From positions 930,001-994,000 of the forward strand of contig NZ_BAAAGF010000001.1 in the NCBI RefSeq assembly GCF_039524015.1: a stretch of DNA of 64,000 nt, given 5' to 3'. Position 1 is the first letter of the stretch. The number at the start of each line of letters is the position of its first letter. Source of the stretch: Gaetbulibacter_B jejuensis. Its GTDB lineage: Bacteria > Bacteroidota > Bacteroidia > Flavobacteriales > Flavobacteriaceae. The notes below the pieces were generated by a model that ran no database searches, was not told the DNA's origin, and was given only the letters and a program-made list of their open reading frames with translations. This document shows, in pieces, positions 34,847 through 44,415 of the stretch. The position numbers were made by a program, and so were the translations under genes.

Positions 34847-35833
34847 ATGAAAACAAAATTACTTTTCAACAGAAGGTTCATTTTAATTATGAGCTGTTTT
34901 TCGGTTTCATTGATGAGTTCAAATTTTATGAGTGCTCAGAATTTAATGTTAAACCCAACTTGTGATGACCACGGAACTAGTGCAGGTACAATGGGAAGTA
35001 CTTCAGATAATGCAGATGCTTATGATATGACTCCAAATAATGAAATCCTTGATGAAGCAGGGAATGCTATTCCTAGTCCTTATCAAGCAGTTTGGGATAA
35101 TGACGCTTTAGAAGATTGGTTAGAAATTTTCTATTTAGGATCTCCTGGTAGTTTAGATGAACAACCTGGTTCAACAAGTGATGGAAATAATGGCACTAGA
35201 GGTGTAAAACTCTATGATGATGGTAGTCCTGCCATAACTGGTTGTTCAAGAAGATTATATCAAAAGGTTGAAGGTCTTACAATTGGTAATGAATATACCT
35301 TTTCTGTAGAGTCTCGTTCTGAAGCAACGGGAACGCCTTCTGAGGTTTATCTGCTAAATACCGAGATAGCAGAAGAGACAGGAATTAATGATAATGGTGA
35401 GAATGATATTAGCGTAGATGGTTATATGGAGATTGTTAATGATTTTGATGTGTTTACTACTAATTCAGTAACATTTACAGCGACTAATACTTTCGTTGTA
35501 GTCTATGTAAGATCATTAAATTCTGTTGATAGTTCTACAGAGGTGTTTTATGATAACTTCTCACTTGTGGAAGGTTCTTTATCAACCAATGAATTTTCTA
35601 AAGCAGATTTTAAGATGTATCCTAACCCAGTAAAATCAGTTTTAAATATTGAAACAAATATAAATGCAGTCAATGTTAATGTTGAAGTTTTTTCTCTATT
35701 AGGAAAAAGAGTACTTCAAACTAATTTTGGTGAAGGGACTATTGATGTTTCAAGTTTAACTAAAGGGTTGTATTTGGTTAGATTAATGTCAGAAAACAAC
35801 GCTATCACAACCAAGAAAATTATTATAGAATAG
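34847..35833 (+). CDS. Secreted T9SS type A sorting-domain protein, probable carbohydrate-binding
   Basis: This 328-residue protein has a signal peptide (about 1-30, ending SAQ) and an N-terminal beta-sandwich-like region of about 210 residues rich in Asp, Asn and Gly. A C-terminal type IX secretion sorting domain (about 255-328) is marked by FKMYPNPVKSVLNIET, LLGKRVLQT and LTKGLYLVRL. No catalytic motif was recognised; the middle part resembles galactose-binding-like carbohydrate modules, but that is inference. It would be exported through the outer membrane and attached to the surface or released. Placed between PL7 and PL6, it probably binds alginate. Confidence 0.8.
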   Translation: MKTKLLFNRRFILIMSCFSVSLMSSNFMSAQNLMLNPTCDDHGTSAGTMGSTSDNADAYDMTPNNEILDEAGNAIPSPYQAVWDNDALEDWLEIFYLGSPGSLDEQPGSTSDGNNGTRGVKLYDDGSPAITGCSRRLYQKVEGLTIGNEYTFSVESRSEATGTPSEVYLLNTEIAEETGINDNGENDISVDGYMEIVNDFDVFTTNSVTFTATNTFVVVYVRSLNSVDSSTEVFYDNFSLVEGSLSTNEFSKADFKMYPNPVKSVLNIETNINAVNVNVEVFSLLGKRVLQTNFGEGTIDVSSLTKGLYLVRLMSENNAITTKKIIIE

Positions 35834-35912
35834 TTATTTGATTATTTTTCAACAGTTAGAGTCTTTTATATTTTTAAAAGGCTTTAGCTTTATTATAGAT
35901 TTAAAATTCCTT

Positions 35913-38234
35913 ATGAAAAAACTTCTTTTTTTATTTATTCTCACATTCGTATTGTATTCGTGCCAAGAGCAATCCAATATTATAAAAGTAACTGATAATG
36001 TTTCATTATATGAAGCGCTAAAAACAGCAAATGCAGGTGATAATATTGTGTTAGCTAATGGTACTTATAAAGATGTTCAAATAAAATTTAGAAATAAAGG
36101 GACTATGGAAAAACCAATTACTTTAAAGGCAGAAACACCAGGTAAAGTTTTTATAGAAGGACAATCTTATCTAAAATTTGGTGGAGAATATTTAGTGGTA
36201 GACGGATTGTATTTTAGAAATGGTTATTCGCCATCAAGTGCAGTTGTAGATTTTAAAATTAGCAATAAAGATACTTTAGATGAAATTGCAAACAACAGTA
36301 AATTTACAAATAGCGTAATTGAAGACTTTAATAAGCCAAAACGAGATAATGACGATTTATGGGTGCGTTTTTGGGGAAGAAACAACGAGCTTAGTAATTG
36401 TTATATAGCGGGAAAAACTAATCGTGGACCAACGGTAAGAGTTAGTATTGCAGGTGTAGAAAGTATAAATAATTATCACAAAATCGTTAATAATCATTTT
36501 GGACCAAGACCAGTAAAAGGTGGCCCAAGTGGTGAGACTATTCAATTAGGTGATAGCTATACATCAATGTCGCCAAGTCATACATTGGTGGCTAATAATT
36601 TATTTGAAGAATGTAATGGCGAGGTTGAAGTCATTTCAAGTAAAACCAATTTTAACGAGTTCAGAAACAATGTGTTTTACAAAAGTGAAGGCTCATTAGT
36701 AACTCGTCACGGAAACTATTCTATTATCGATGGAAATTATTTTATAGGTGATGGTGTAAACGAAAATTATGGTGGTATCAGAATTATAAACACAGGTCAC
36801 TGGGTAACTAACAACTATTTTTTCAACTTAAAAGGGAAGAGTTTTAGAAGTCCATTGGCAGTTATGAATGGTATTCCAAAGTCGCCTTTAAACCGTTATA
36901 ACCAAGTTACAGATGTTGTTGTGGCATATAACACTTATGTCAACTGTAGTTCGCCTTGGCAATTTGGTGTTGGTCAAAATTTAGCACAAGCTGATGTTTT
37001 ACCAAAGTCTGAAATTCGATCAGCAAGAGCAATTAGAACTACCGTTGCCAATAACATTGTTTATAACGAAGAAGGTTTAGAGCAAATCGTTATTGAAAAT
37101 GACAAAGCCGATGGTGTGTTGTTTAAAAATAACGTGATTGATAATCAAGGCAAACCATTTAACAATTATAATGGCGGATTAACCGAAGCATCATTAGAAC
37201 TTAAAAAAATATCTGATAACATTTGGTTACCAACAGGTATTCCATCTAGTGTAGAACCTTACAACGGATTCGATTTTAATACTATTACAAAAGACTTGTT
37301 TGGTAACTCAAGAAACAACAATAATAGTATTGGTGCTGTAGTAGGTGTAGATGTAAACAACCCAAATATTTTAGATAAATCAAAATATGGCGCATCTTGG
37401 TTTTCTAACGAAGTTGAAGCTAAAGAGCCAACAACTTTTGAAGTTTCTAATACCGAAGAATTAATTGCTAAGATTAAAGAAGCACAAGATTTCGATATCA
37501 TTAAGCTAAAATCAGGCACATATAATGTTCAGGCTTCTTTAGTAATTAATAAGAAGCTTAATATCAATTCAGACGATCGTGAAACTACCATCATCAATTA
37601 TACAAGTGAAGAAAACACGCCATTATTTGAGTTACACCCAAAAGGCTTTTTATGGATTAAAGGCGTTACACTACATGGTAATGTAACTAACTATGCATTT
37701 GCTAGTTTAAAGGAAAATATGTCCAACCATTTTCTGTTAACGGTTACAGATTGTAAAATGGAAAACTTCAACTACGTATTAAAAGTTTATAAAGAATCCT
37801 TTGCAGAACGTATTACGTTTCAAAACAGTACAATATCAAACTGTAAAAATGGTTTAGAGTTATCTGAAGAAACCAATGACAAAGGTGATTATAACACCGA
37901 ATATTTAACTATATCCAACTGTAACTTCCTTAATGTAGATAAAAACGTGATTGATTATTATCGTGGTGGTTATGATGAGTCTACCATTGGTGGAAATTTA
38001 GAAGTTTCAAATTCAACCTTTAAAAATTGTGGAGCTAAAGAAGACAATGGCATTTTAATTAATCACAGAGGAATCATAAACGTCGCTATTTCTAACAATA
38101 CATTTATAGATAATAAGGTGAAGTTAGTCGCACTGCTTTGGGGCGCAAAAAATAACACACATGCTAACAACGAGATTGAAAATTCTGGTGAAATTAGAGT
38201 GGAAGAAAACCTAAAGCAAACCTTAATGTACTAA
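35913..38234 (+). CDS. Alginate lyase, polysaccharide lyase family 6, two beta-helix domains
   Basis: The protein has 773 residues from the chosen ATG, which begins a lipoprotein signal with Cys17 (LYSC). An in-frame ATG at 35838 would add 25 residues ahead of the signal and is rejected. The N-terminal half (about 22-420) is a right-handed parallel beta-helix of the chondroitinase B/PL6 type. The predicted catalytic pair is Lys244 (SSKTN) and Arg265 (VTRHG), with acidic calcium ligands in GEVEV (236-240). The second half (about 500-773) is another beta-helix with the same repeated N-x-x-F style, a known two-domain PL6 build. PL6 lyases attack MG-rich or G-rich alginate. Confidence 0.92.
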   Translation: MKKLLFLFILTFVLYSCQEQSNIIKVTDNVSLYEALKTANAGDNIVLANGTYKDVQIKFRNKGTMEKPITLKAETPGKVFIEGQSYLKFGGEYLVVDGLYFRNGYSPSSAVVDFKISNKDTLDEIANNSKFTNSVIEDFNKPKRDNDDLWVRFWGRNNELSNCYIAGKTNRGPTVRVSIAGVESINNYHKIVNNHFGPRPVKGGPSGETIQLGDSYTSMSPSHTLVANNLFEECNGEVEVISSKTNFNEFRNNVFYKSEGSLVTRHGNYSIIDGNYFIGDGVNENYGGIRIINTGHWVTNNYFFNLKGKSFRSPLAVMNGIPKSPLNRYNQVTDVVVAYNTYVNCSSPWQFGVGQNLAQADVLPKSEIRSARAIRTTVANNIVYNEEGLEQIVIENDKADGVLFKNNVIDNQGKPFNNYNGGLTEASLELKKISDNIWLPTGIPSSVEPYNGFDFNTITKDLFGNSRNNNNSIGAVVGVDVNNPNILDKSKYGASWFSNEVEAKEPTTFEVSNTEELIAKIKEAQDFDIIKLKSGTYNVQASLVINKKLNINSDDRETTIINYTSEENTPLFELHPKGFLWIKGVTLHGNVTNYAFASLKENMSNHFLLTVTDCKMENFNYVLKVYKESFAERITFQNSTISNCKNGLELSEETNDKGDYNTEYLTISNCNFLNVDKNVIDYYRGGYDESTIGGNLEVSNSTFKNCGAKEDNGILINHRGIINVAISNNTFIDNKVKLVALLWGAKNNTHANNEIENSGEIRVEENLKQTLMY

Positions 38235-38253
38235 GCGAATATTAATAAATACA

Positions 38254-39279
38254 ATGAAAAAAATACTATTTACTCTATCACTTTTTTCGGCACTATTAAG
38301 CTGTAAAAACACATCAGAAAAGACTGAAAAAGCAGCACAAGAAACACCTGTAGAAACTTCAATTGCATATCCTAGTGATGTTATTCCGTTTATGGATAAA
38401 TGGAAAATATTACTTGGTGATGGCACAACGTCTAACGATTTGGTTAACTTTCAAAAAGACGATTTTTTCTATGTAGAAAATGAAGCTGGTATCAATTGGG
38501 TGGTTTATAAAACACCAAATGCTGGTATCACTTCACCTAACTCTAGTAATACGAGATCTGAGTTAGGTGAGAAGCGTCGTTGGATTCCTGAAGAAGGAGG
38601 TAAATTAACAGGAACATTAAAAGTGCAACACGTATCTACAACTGGTGATGCTACAAAATCATCATCATATTCAGTAGTTGTTGGGCAAATACATAGTGAC
38701 GAAGGTCACGAAAACGAACCTTTAAAAATCTATTACAAAAAATTCCCAGGACACACCAAAGGTTCGGTATTCTGGAACTACGAGATTAATACAGCAGGCG
38801 ATAATGCTGGACGATGGGATTATTCTACAGCAGTTTGGGGCTATGATTTTTCAGTGGTTGGAGATAGTGCTATAAACTATCCTGAAGAACCAAAAGATGG
38901 TATTGCTTTAGGTGAAGAATTTAGTTACGAAGTAAACGTGCATAAAGGCATCATGTACTTAACTTTTACAAGTGAAGGACACGAAACTAAAACGTTTACA
39001 AAAAACTTGTTGAAATCAGATTTCGCTAACAAAACAGATATTCCACAGCAGGTAATTGATAGATATTCTTCAACGCGTACTGTTGGCGTAGAGCGTGATA
39101 CTGCTTATGCTGGCGAAAAGCAATTTTTCAAACAAGGTGCGTATAATCAAGCCAATAGAAAAAGCACAAATTCTGAAACTTATAATGGTGATATCGCTAA
39201 ACAATATGAAAACGGATCGTATGCTGAAGTTTGGTTTAAAAAAGGTAGTGTTGGTGCATCTGAAGAACCAAAAGAATAG
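38254..39279 (+). CDS. Alginate lyase, PL7 (subfamily 5-like), lipoprotein
   Basis: This 341-residue protein has a lipoprotein signal with Cys17 (LLSC) and a PL7 domain from about residue 40. Active-site strands are RSELGE at 101-106, GQIH at 144-147 and FFKQGAYNQ at 291-299. Its inner region, with GHENEPLKIYYKKFPGHTKGS (split at 151-160 and later), is shared nearly word for word with the PL7 at 42495 but not with the PL7s at 33919 and 52961. This indicates a separate, duplicated subfamily, often exolytic in characterised relatives. It is the third lyase of operon 1. Confidence 0.92.
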   Translation: MKKILFTLSLFSALLSCKNTSEKTEKAAQETPVETSIAYPSDVIPFMDKWKILLGDGTTSNDLVNFQKDDFFYVENEAGINWVVYKTPNAGITSPNSSNTRSELGEKRRWIPEEGGKLTGTLKVQHVSTTGDATKSSSYSVVVGQIHSDEGHENEPLKIYYKKFPGHTKGSVFWNYEINTAGDNAGRWDYSTAVWGYDFSVVGDSAINYPEEPKDGIALGEEFSYEVNVHKGIMYLTFTSEGHETKTFTKNLLKSDFANKTDIPQQVIDRYSSTRTVGVERDTAYAGEKQFFKQGAYNQANRKSTNSETYNGDIAKQYENGSYAEVWFKKGSVGASEEPKE

Positions 39280-39285
39280 CGCATT

Positions 39286-41178
39286 TTGAAAAGAGTAATC
39301 TTCATAATGGGTGTTTCTGGATGTGGTAAAAGCACTATTGCTAAATTGCTATCTGATGAAATGAATATCCCATATTTTGATGGCGATGATTTTCATCCAG
39401 AACAGAATGTAGCTAAAATGACTAATGGTCAGCCTTTAAATGATGAAGACCGACAAGGTTGGTTAGAGGCATTGAATAGATTGGCTAAAAACCAACTTAA
39501 AACCAATAGTTGCATTATTGTATGTTCGGCATTAAAAGAAAAGTATAGAAATACATTAAGCAATACTATTGAAAACCAAGTAAAATGGATTCACTTAACA
39601 GGTGATTTCGATTTAATCTCTGAACGTTTAAATAACAGACAAGGTCATTTTATGACATCGCAATTATTGCAGTCACAGTTTGATACGCTAGAGACACCAA
39701 GAAATGCAATACAAGTAGATATTAGTTCATCACCTCAAGATATAGTAAAACACATTAAAAATGATTTAATGAAAACCTCAGAATTTGGATTATTTGGTTT
39801 AGGTGTAATGGGTAAAAGCCTTTGTCGAAATTTAGCCAATAATGGATTCAAAATTTCGATGTACAACAGGCACGTTGATGGCGTTGAGGTTGATGTGGCA
39901 AAAGACTTTAAAACAGAATATCCTGAATTAAAAGACGCCGAAGCTTATGACGATATTGCTGCATTTGTAAATTCTTTACAACAACCAAGACGCATAATGT
40001 TAATGGTAAATGCAGGTAAAACTATAGATGATGTGATTGAAGATTTATTACCACATTTATCAGAAAATGATGTTTTGATTGATGGTGGAAATTCAAACTA
40101 TAAAAAAACCAAAGAACGCTACGAATATTTAAAATCTAAGCAAATTCATTTTATTGGTACTGGTGTTTCTGGTGGCGAAAAAGGTGCTTTAATTGGGCCA
40201 TCTATTATGCCAAGTGGAGATAAAGCGGCTTACAATCTCGTAAAGCCTTATTTAGAAACGATTGCCGCTAAAGATGCAAATGGATTACCTTGTTGTACAT
40301 ACGTTGGTCCAGAAGGAAGTGGGCAATTTATTAAAATGGTACATAATGGCATTGAGTATGTAGAAATGCAGTTATTGGCAGAAGTCACCACAATTTTAGA
40401 AGCGCAAGGACTTAATCCAGATGAAGTTGCTGAGACTTTAGATAGTTGGAAATCTACTGCAAGCAGTTACTTATTAGATATTACAACTACAATTTTTAAA
40501 AGAAAAGAAGGTGGCGATTGGTTGGTGAAAAAAATATTAGATAAAGCCGGAAACAAAGGGACAGGTAATTGGACCACAATAGCTTCGGCAGAATTAGGCT
40601 TGCCAAGTACGTTGATAGCTTCGGCTTTATTTTCAAGATATATCTCTTTTTTTAAAGACGAACGCGTTGAATTAAATGGCATATTCAAATCGTCTAAAGT
40701 TTCAGAATTAAATTTGTCTTCAAAAGACATTTTAGAAGCTTATCAATTCGCAAGAATCATAAATCATTATCAAGGTTTTAAATTAATAAATGAAGCCTCA
40801 AAAGCGTACCATTGGGATTTAAACCTAAGTGAAATTGCTCGTATTTGGACAAGTGGTTGTATCATTAAATCAGCACTTATGCAGGAGTTAGTTGCTGTGT
40901 TTAAAACGACTTCAAACCTAATGACAGATTCAAAAATTGCAACACATTTAAAGCAATACAAACCATCAATAAAACAGGTTGTGTCACAAGCACTTCAAAA
41001 TGATTTATCAACACCAGCTTTAAGCGAAGCGCTTCAGTTTTTTAATGGTATTACTACAGCTTATGCTTCGGCAAATGTGATACAAGCACAACGCGATTTT
41101 TTTGGGGCACATACTTATAAACGCTTAGATGATAATTCAGATAAAAGCTATCATACAAATTGGGAGCAGTCTAACTAA
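39286..41178 (+). CDS. Gluconokinase / 6-phosphogluconate dehydrogenase fusion
   Basis: This 630-residue protein joins two enzymes that act in sequence. Residues 1-158 are a GntK-type kinase with P-loop GVSGCGKST (8-16), the DGDDFHPEQN substrate motif and CSALKEKYR. Residues 162-630 are a complete NADP-type 6-phosphogluconate dehydrogenase: LGVMG, GGNSNY, GTGVSGGEKGA, the catalytic KMVHNGIEY, AGNKGTGNWT and RDFFGAHTY. The linker is almost absent; an internal ATG at 39769 could start the second part alone. The start is TTG, 6 nt after the PL7 stop. Together they would convert gluconate to ribulose-5-phosphate with NADPH, which could feed the DEH reductases. Confidence 0.9.
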   Translation: MKRVIFIMGVSGCGKSTIAKLLSDEMNIPYFDGDDFHPEQNVAKMTNGQPLNDEDRQGWLEALNRLAKNQLKTNSCIIVCSALKEKYRNTLSNTIENQVKWIHLTGDFDLISERLNNRQGHFMTSQLLQSQFDTLETPRNAIQVDISSSPQDIVKHIKNDLMKTSEFGLFGLGVMGKSLCRNLANNGFKISMYNRHVDGVEVDVAKDFKTEYPELKDAEAYDDIAAFVNSLQQPRRIMLMVNAGKTIDDVIEDLLPHLSENDVLIDGGNSNYKKTKERYEYLKSKQIHFIGTGVSGGEKGALIGPSIMPSGDKAAYNLVKPYLETIAAKDANGLPCCTYVGPEGSGQFIKMVHNGIEYVEMQLLAEVTTILEAQGLNPDEVAETLDSWKSTASSYLLDITTTIFKRKEGGDWLVKKILDKAGNKGTGNWTTIASAELGLPSTLIASALFSRYISFFKDERVELNGIFKSSKVSELNLSSKDILEAYQFARIINHYQGFKLINEASKAYHWDLNLSEIARIWTSGCIIKSALMQELVAVFKTTSNLMTDSKIATHLKQYKPSIKQVVSQALQNDLSTPALSEALQFFNGITTAYASANVIQAQRDFFGAHTYKRLDDNSDKSYHTNWEQSN

Positions 41179-41202
41179 CTAACTAAAAACATTACATCTA
41201 TT

Positions 41203-42477
41203 ATGGATGAGACAACACAAAAAAAATCATTACTCAAAAAAATTATTGCTATAATTCTAGGTTTTGGCCCAGGAATTTTTGCAATCGGTTATACCATCGG
41301 TACAGGTAGTGTTACCTCAATGATTGTAGCAGGTAGCAAATTTAATATGCAATTACTTTGGGTGTTGTTTTTAAGTTGTCTGTTTTCTGGTGTATTGATG
41401 TTTGCATACGGAAATTATGGGTTGATTACTGGTGAAACTGCGCTATATGGATTTAAAAAGCATCTTAAATATGGAAAGGCTTTAGCTATTCTCATTATTG
41501 TTGGTATAACATTTGGTCAGTGGAATTCTCTAATGGGAATTTTGGGAATTTCATCAAACATTATTTTTGAAATTCTAGCTTTAAATTTTGAAGGACTGCA
41601 CGATTATGAATATCAAATTGTGCTTACCATAGCTATAGTTATCATTATAACTTTCTACTTATTAATGCTGGTTGGTAAGTATACATTTTTTGAAAAGATA
41701 TTGGTCATTTTTGTAACCTTAATGGGTTTTTCGTTTCTATTGTCTTTATTTTTTGTGCAGCCACTTCCTGTTGATGTTATCAAAGGATTTGTACCATCTA
41801 TACCAGATGTGCCAGGTGGCAAAATGCTGGTCGCAGCTTTTGTAGGAACAACTATGGCAGCAGCAACATTTTTATCTAGACCTTTGTTTGTAAAGGGAAA
41901 AGGATGGACTATAAAAAACTTAGGGCAACAAAAAAGAGATTCTATTACAGCAGCTATTTTAATCTTTATCATTAGTGGAACAATTATGGCTGTTTCTGCA
42001 GGTGCATTATTCTACGAAGGTAAAGAAGTAACACACGTGCTTGATATGGCAAATACTTTAGAGCCTGTTGCAGGAAAATGGGCTGTTACTATTTTCTTTT
42101 TCGGAGCTTTAAGTGCAGGGTTATCTTCAATTTTTCCTTGTTTATTAATTGCGCCATTATTATTAGCAGATTACCAATCTGGTGAGCTCGATACCAATTC
42201 TAAACAATTTAGAATCGTAACCTTTGTCGCTTGTTTGGTAGCGCTTATTGGTCCTGCATTTGGTGCTAACCCAATTGAAGTCCAAATCTTATCACAAGTA
42301 TTTAATGTATTTGTGTTGCCAGCTGTAATACTAGGTATAATACTTATAGTGAATAATAAAAAAGTAATGAAAGGATATAAAACAAGTTTGGGTGTAAATG
42401 TAGGGCTGTTCACTGCATTGTTCTTTTCGTTAGTAATTTCTTATAACGGAATAGTTGCACTAACAGAATATTTTTAA
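41203..42477 (+). CDS. Nramp-fold (LeuT-like) transporter lacking the metal-binding motifs
   Basis: This 424-residue inner-membrane protein has about 11 helices and Nramp-like order, beginning with the GPG that opens the family domain. In true Nramp metal carriers helix 1 has DPGN and helix 6 has MPH, which hold the metal ion. Here helix 1 reads GYTIGTGSVTS and the likely helix 6 reads GTTMAAATFLSRP, so both metal sites are missing. The substrate is therefore unlikely to be Mn or Fe ions. Context between the gluconate enzyme fusion and PL7 suggests a sugar acid or other small organic solute; that is inference. Confidence 0.75.
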   Translation: MDETTQKKSLLKKIIAIILGFGPGIFAIGYTIGTGSVTSMIVAGSKFNMQLLWVLFLSCLFSGVLMFAYGNYGLITGETALYGFKKHLKYGKALAILIIVGITFGQWNSLMGILGISSNIIFEILALNFEGLHDYEYQIVLTIAIVIIITFYLLMLVGKYTFFEKILVIFVTLMGFSFLLSLFFVQPLPVDVIKGFVPSIPDVPGGKMLVAAFVGTTMAAATFLSRPLFVKGKGWTIKNLGQQKRDSITAAILIFIISGTIMAVSAGALFYEGKEVTHVLDMANTLEPVAGKWAVTIFFFGALSAGLSSIFPCLLIAPLLLADYQSGELDTNSKQFRIVTFVACLVALIGPAFGANPIEVQILSQVFNVFVLPAVILGIILIVNNKKVMKGYKTSLGVNVGLFTALFFSLVISYNGIVALTEYF

Positions 42478-42494
42478 AAACTAAAAAAGCAATC

Positions 42495-43601
42495 ATGATA
42501 GTAAAAACAGTAAAATCACTAACAGTAATAGTTTCAGGACTTTGTCTTGCTTTGTTATTGAATACAAGTTGTAAAAATGATAAATCTGCAACTAGTCCAA
42601 ATCTTGAAGATACAGCAACAAAAGATACGTTGTATGCAAGCGAAGTTATTCCGTTTTTTGATAAGTGGAACCTTATTTTGGGAGATGGTTCTAATGTTGG
42701 TCAAGCAAATAGCTATCAACATGAAGATTTCTTTTACACAGCAACTGATTCGACTGGAGATTGGGTGGTTTACAAGGCGCCAAATGGTGGTGATACACAT
42801 GGTACATCAAATAATACAAGAACTGAGTTAGCGCAACTAAAAAAATGGTATGCAAAAACTGCTGACGATAAATTGTCTGCAACATTAAAAGTGATGAACG
42901 TTTCGGCAACAGGTGATCCACGTGTAGCAGCTTCGTATGCAGTAGTTGTGGGGCAAATTCATAGTGCAGATGGTCATGAAAACGAGCCACTTAAAATATT
43001 CTATAAAAAATATCCTGGTCATACTAAAGGTTCTGTATTCTGGCATTATGAAATTAACACAGAAGGAGATGATAATTCAGGTCGATGGGATTTTTCATCA
43101 GCCGTTTGGGGACACGATTTTTCAGTTGTCCCAACAACATTAGATGAACTTCCTGAAGAACCTAAAGATGGTATAGAATTAGGTGAAGAATTTAGTTACG
43201 AGATAACAGTAAAGGATGGTATTATGAATTTAAAATTCACCAGTGAAGGTCATGAAACAAAGACGTTTACCAAAAACCTTGTTGAATCTGAATATACTAC
43301 GGTTGCAGATATTCCTGAGCAAACACAAAAATTATTTGTTCCAATAGGTCAAGATGGTTTAGAGCGTAAAAATGCTTATGAAGGTGAAGGGTTGTTTTTC
43401 AAATTGGGTTCATATAATCAAACTAATGGTAAATCACCAGAGGTAAACAAAAATTGGTGTTCTGGGGCTGATACTTTTGGAGGTGACATTCAAAAGCAAT
43501 ACGAAACAGGTAACTATGCAGAAGTTTGGTTTAAGGAAGCAAAAATCTTGGTTAGTGATCAAGCAGTTTCAAACCAAGGCTATTTTACTAAAAACGATTA
43601 A
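42495..43601 (+). CDS. Alginate lyase, PL7 (subfamily 5-like), lipoprotein
   Basis: This 368-residue protein has a lipoprotein signal with Cys26 (NTSC) and a PL7 domain from about residue 48. The active-site strands are RTELAQ at 109-114, GQIH at 153-156 and FFKLGSYNQ at 311-319. It is a close paralogue of the PL7 at 38254, sharing long stretches around GHENEPLKI, FPGHTKGSVFW-like and GEEFSYE. It differs by a C-terminal tail of about 25 residues and an extra loop with Trp-Cys near residue 331. The two probably split work between polymer and oligomer or M and G blocks; this cannot be told from sequence. Confidence 0.92.
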   Translation: MIVKTVKSLTVIVSGLCLALLLNTSCKNDKSATSPNLEDTATKDTLYASEVIPFFDKWNLILGDGSNVGQANSYQHEDFFYTATDSTGDWVVYKAPNGGDTHGTSNNTRTELAQLKKWYAKTADDKLSATLKVMNVSATGDPRVAASYAVVVGQIHSADGHENEPLKIFYKKYPGHTKGSVFWHYEINTEGDDNSGRWDFSSAVWGHDFSVVPTTLDELPEEPKDGIELGEEFSYEITVKDGIMNLKFTSEGHETKTFTKNLVESEYTTVADIPEQTQKLFVPIGQDGLERKNAYEGEGLFFKLGSYNQTNGKSPEVNKNWCSGADTFGGDIQKQYETGNYAEVWFKEAKILVSDQAVSNQGYFTKND

Positions 43602-43619
43602 CTTTAGAAAACATAAACA

Positions 43620-44387
43620 ATGATAAACGATAAATTAAAAGATAAAAACGTACTAATAACAGCTGGTGCACAAGGTATTGGTGAGGCAATTACTAAGCAT
43701 TTTATAGATAATGGTGCAAATGTGGCAATACATTATTTTTCCAGTGCTGATACTGCAAACGAATTAAAATCATATGCTGAAAGTAAAAATGTAAAAGCCG
43801 TTGCAATTAGTGGTGATTTAACCAAAGAAGAAGATGCAAATGCTTTGGTAAAGTCAACGGTTGAAGCACTTGGAGGTTTAGATATCTTAATCAATAATGC
43901 TGGTAGTCTTGTTGCACGTCGTTTAATGATCGATATGGAAGCCGATTTTTGGCACAAAGTAATGGATATTAACCTCACATCAATGATGTTTGTAACTCGT
44001 GCTGCAGAACCTTATTTGGCAAAACATAAGGCAAGTAGTATTGTTAATTTAGCATCATTAGCTGGAAGAAAAGGTGGTCATCCAGGATCTATTGCTTATG
44101 CTACCAGTAAAGGCGCAATTTTAACATTTACAAGAGCATTATCTACAGAGTATGGTCCAAAAGGAATTCGTGTTAATGCTGTAGCGCCAGGTTTAATTTT
44201 AGGAACTGCGTTTCATAATACTCACACAACTGAAGAATCTGCTAAGGCTACTATAGCAGGAATCCCAATTGAACGAGCTGGAAATGCTAATGATGTTGCT
44301 AGAGCTGTTGTGTATTTGGCTTCTGAGTATGATGGATTTATCACAGGAGCCACGTTAGATATTAATGGTGGTGTATATACGATGTAA
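43620..44387 (+). CDS. Short-chain dehydrogenase/reductase, probable DEH reductase
   Basis: This 255-residue classical SDR has the cofactor loop AGAQGIG at 15-21, NNAG near 91, and the catalytic Tyr160-x-x-x-Lys164 (YATSK). The C-terminal block GFITGATLDINGG is also classical. In alginate loci SDRs reduce 4-deoxy-5-ketouronate (DEH) to 2-keto-3-deoxygluconate (KDG) with NADH or NADPH. A second SDR lies at 56220, so at least one probably has this job. It lies between PL7 and PL17 with short gaps. The Asn/His-rich residues around position 34-40 (HYFSS) rather than an acidic residue after strand beta2 hint at NADPH use, which is inference. Confidence 0.88.
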   Translation: MINDKLKDKNVLITAGAQGIGEAITKHFIDNGANVAIHYFSSADTANELKSYAESKNVKAVAISGDLTKEEDANALVKSTVEALGGLDILINNAGSLVARRLMIDMEADFWHKVMDINLTSMMFVTRAAEPYLAKHKASSIVNLASLAGRKGGHPGSIAYATSKGAILTFTRALSTEYGPKGIRVNAVAPGLILGTAFHNTHTTEESAKATIAGIPIERAGNANDVARAVVYLASEYDGFITGATLDINGGVYTM

Positions 44388-44415
44388 AACTATGCTTATA
44401 GTAAATCGATTAAAA

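Noticed and set aside
35838..35912. Longer PL6 start at ATG 35838
   Set aside because: It would place 25 residues before a good lipoprotein signal peptide that starts at 35913.
42577..43143. Several frames overlapping the PL7 gene at 42495
   Set aside because: The PL7 frame carries all active-site strands; the others are low-complexity shadows.
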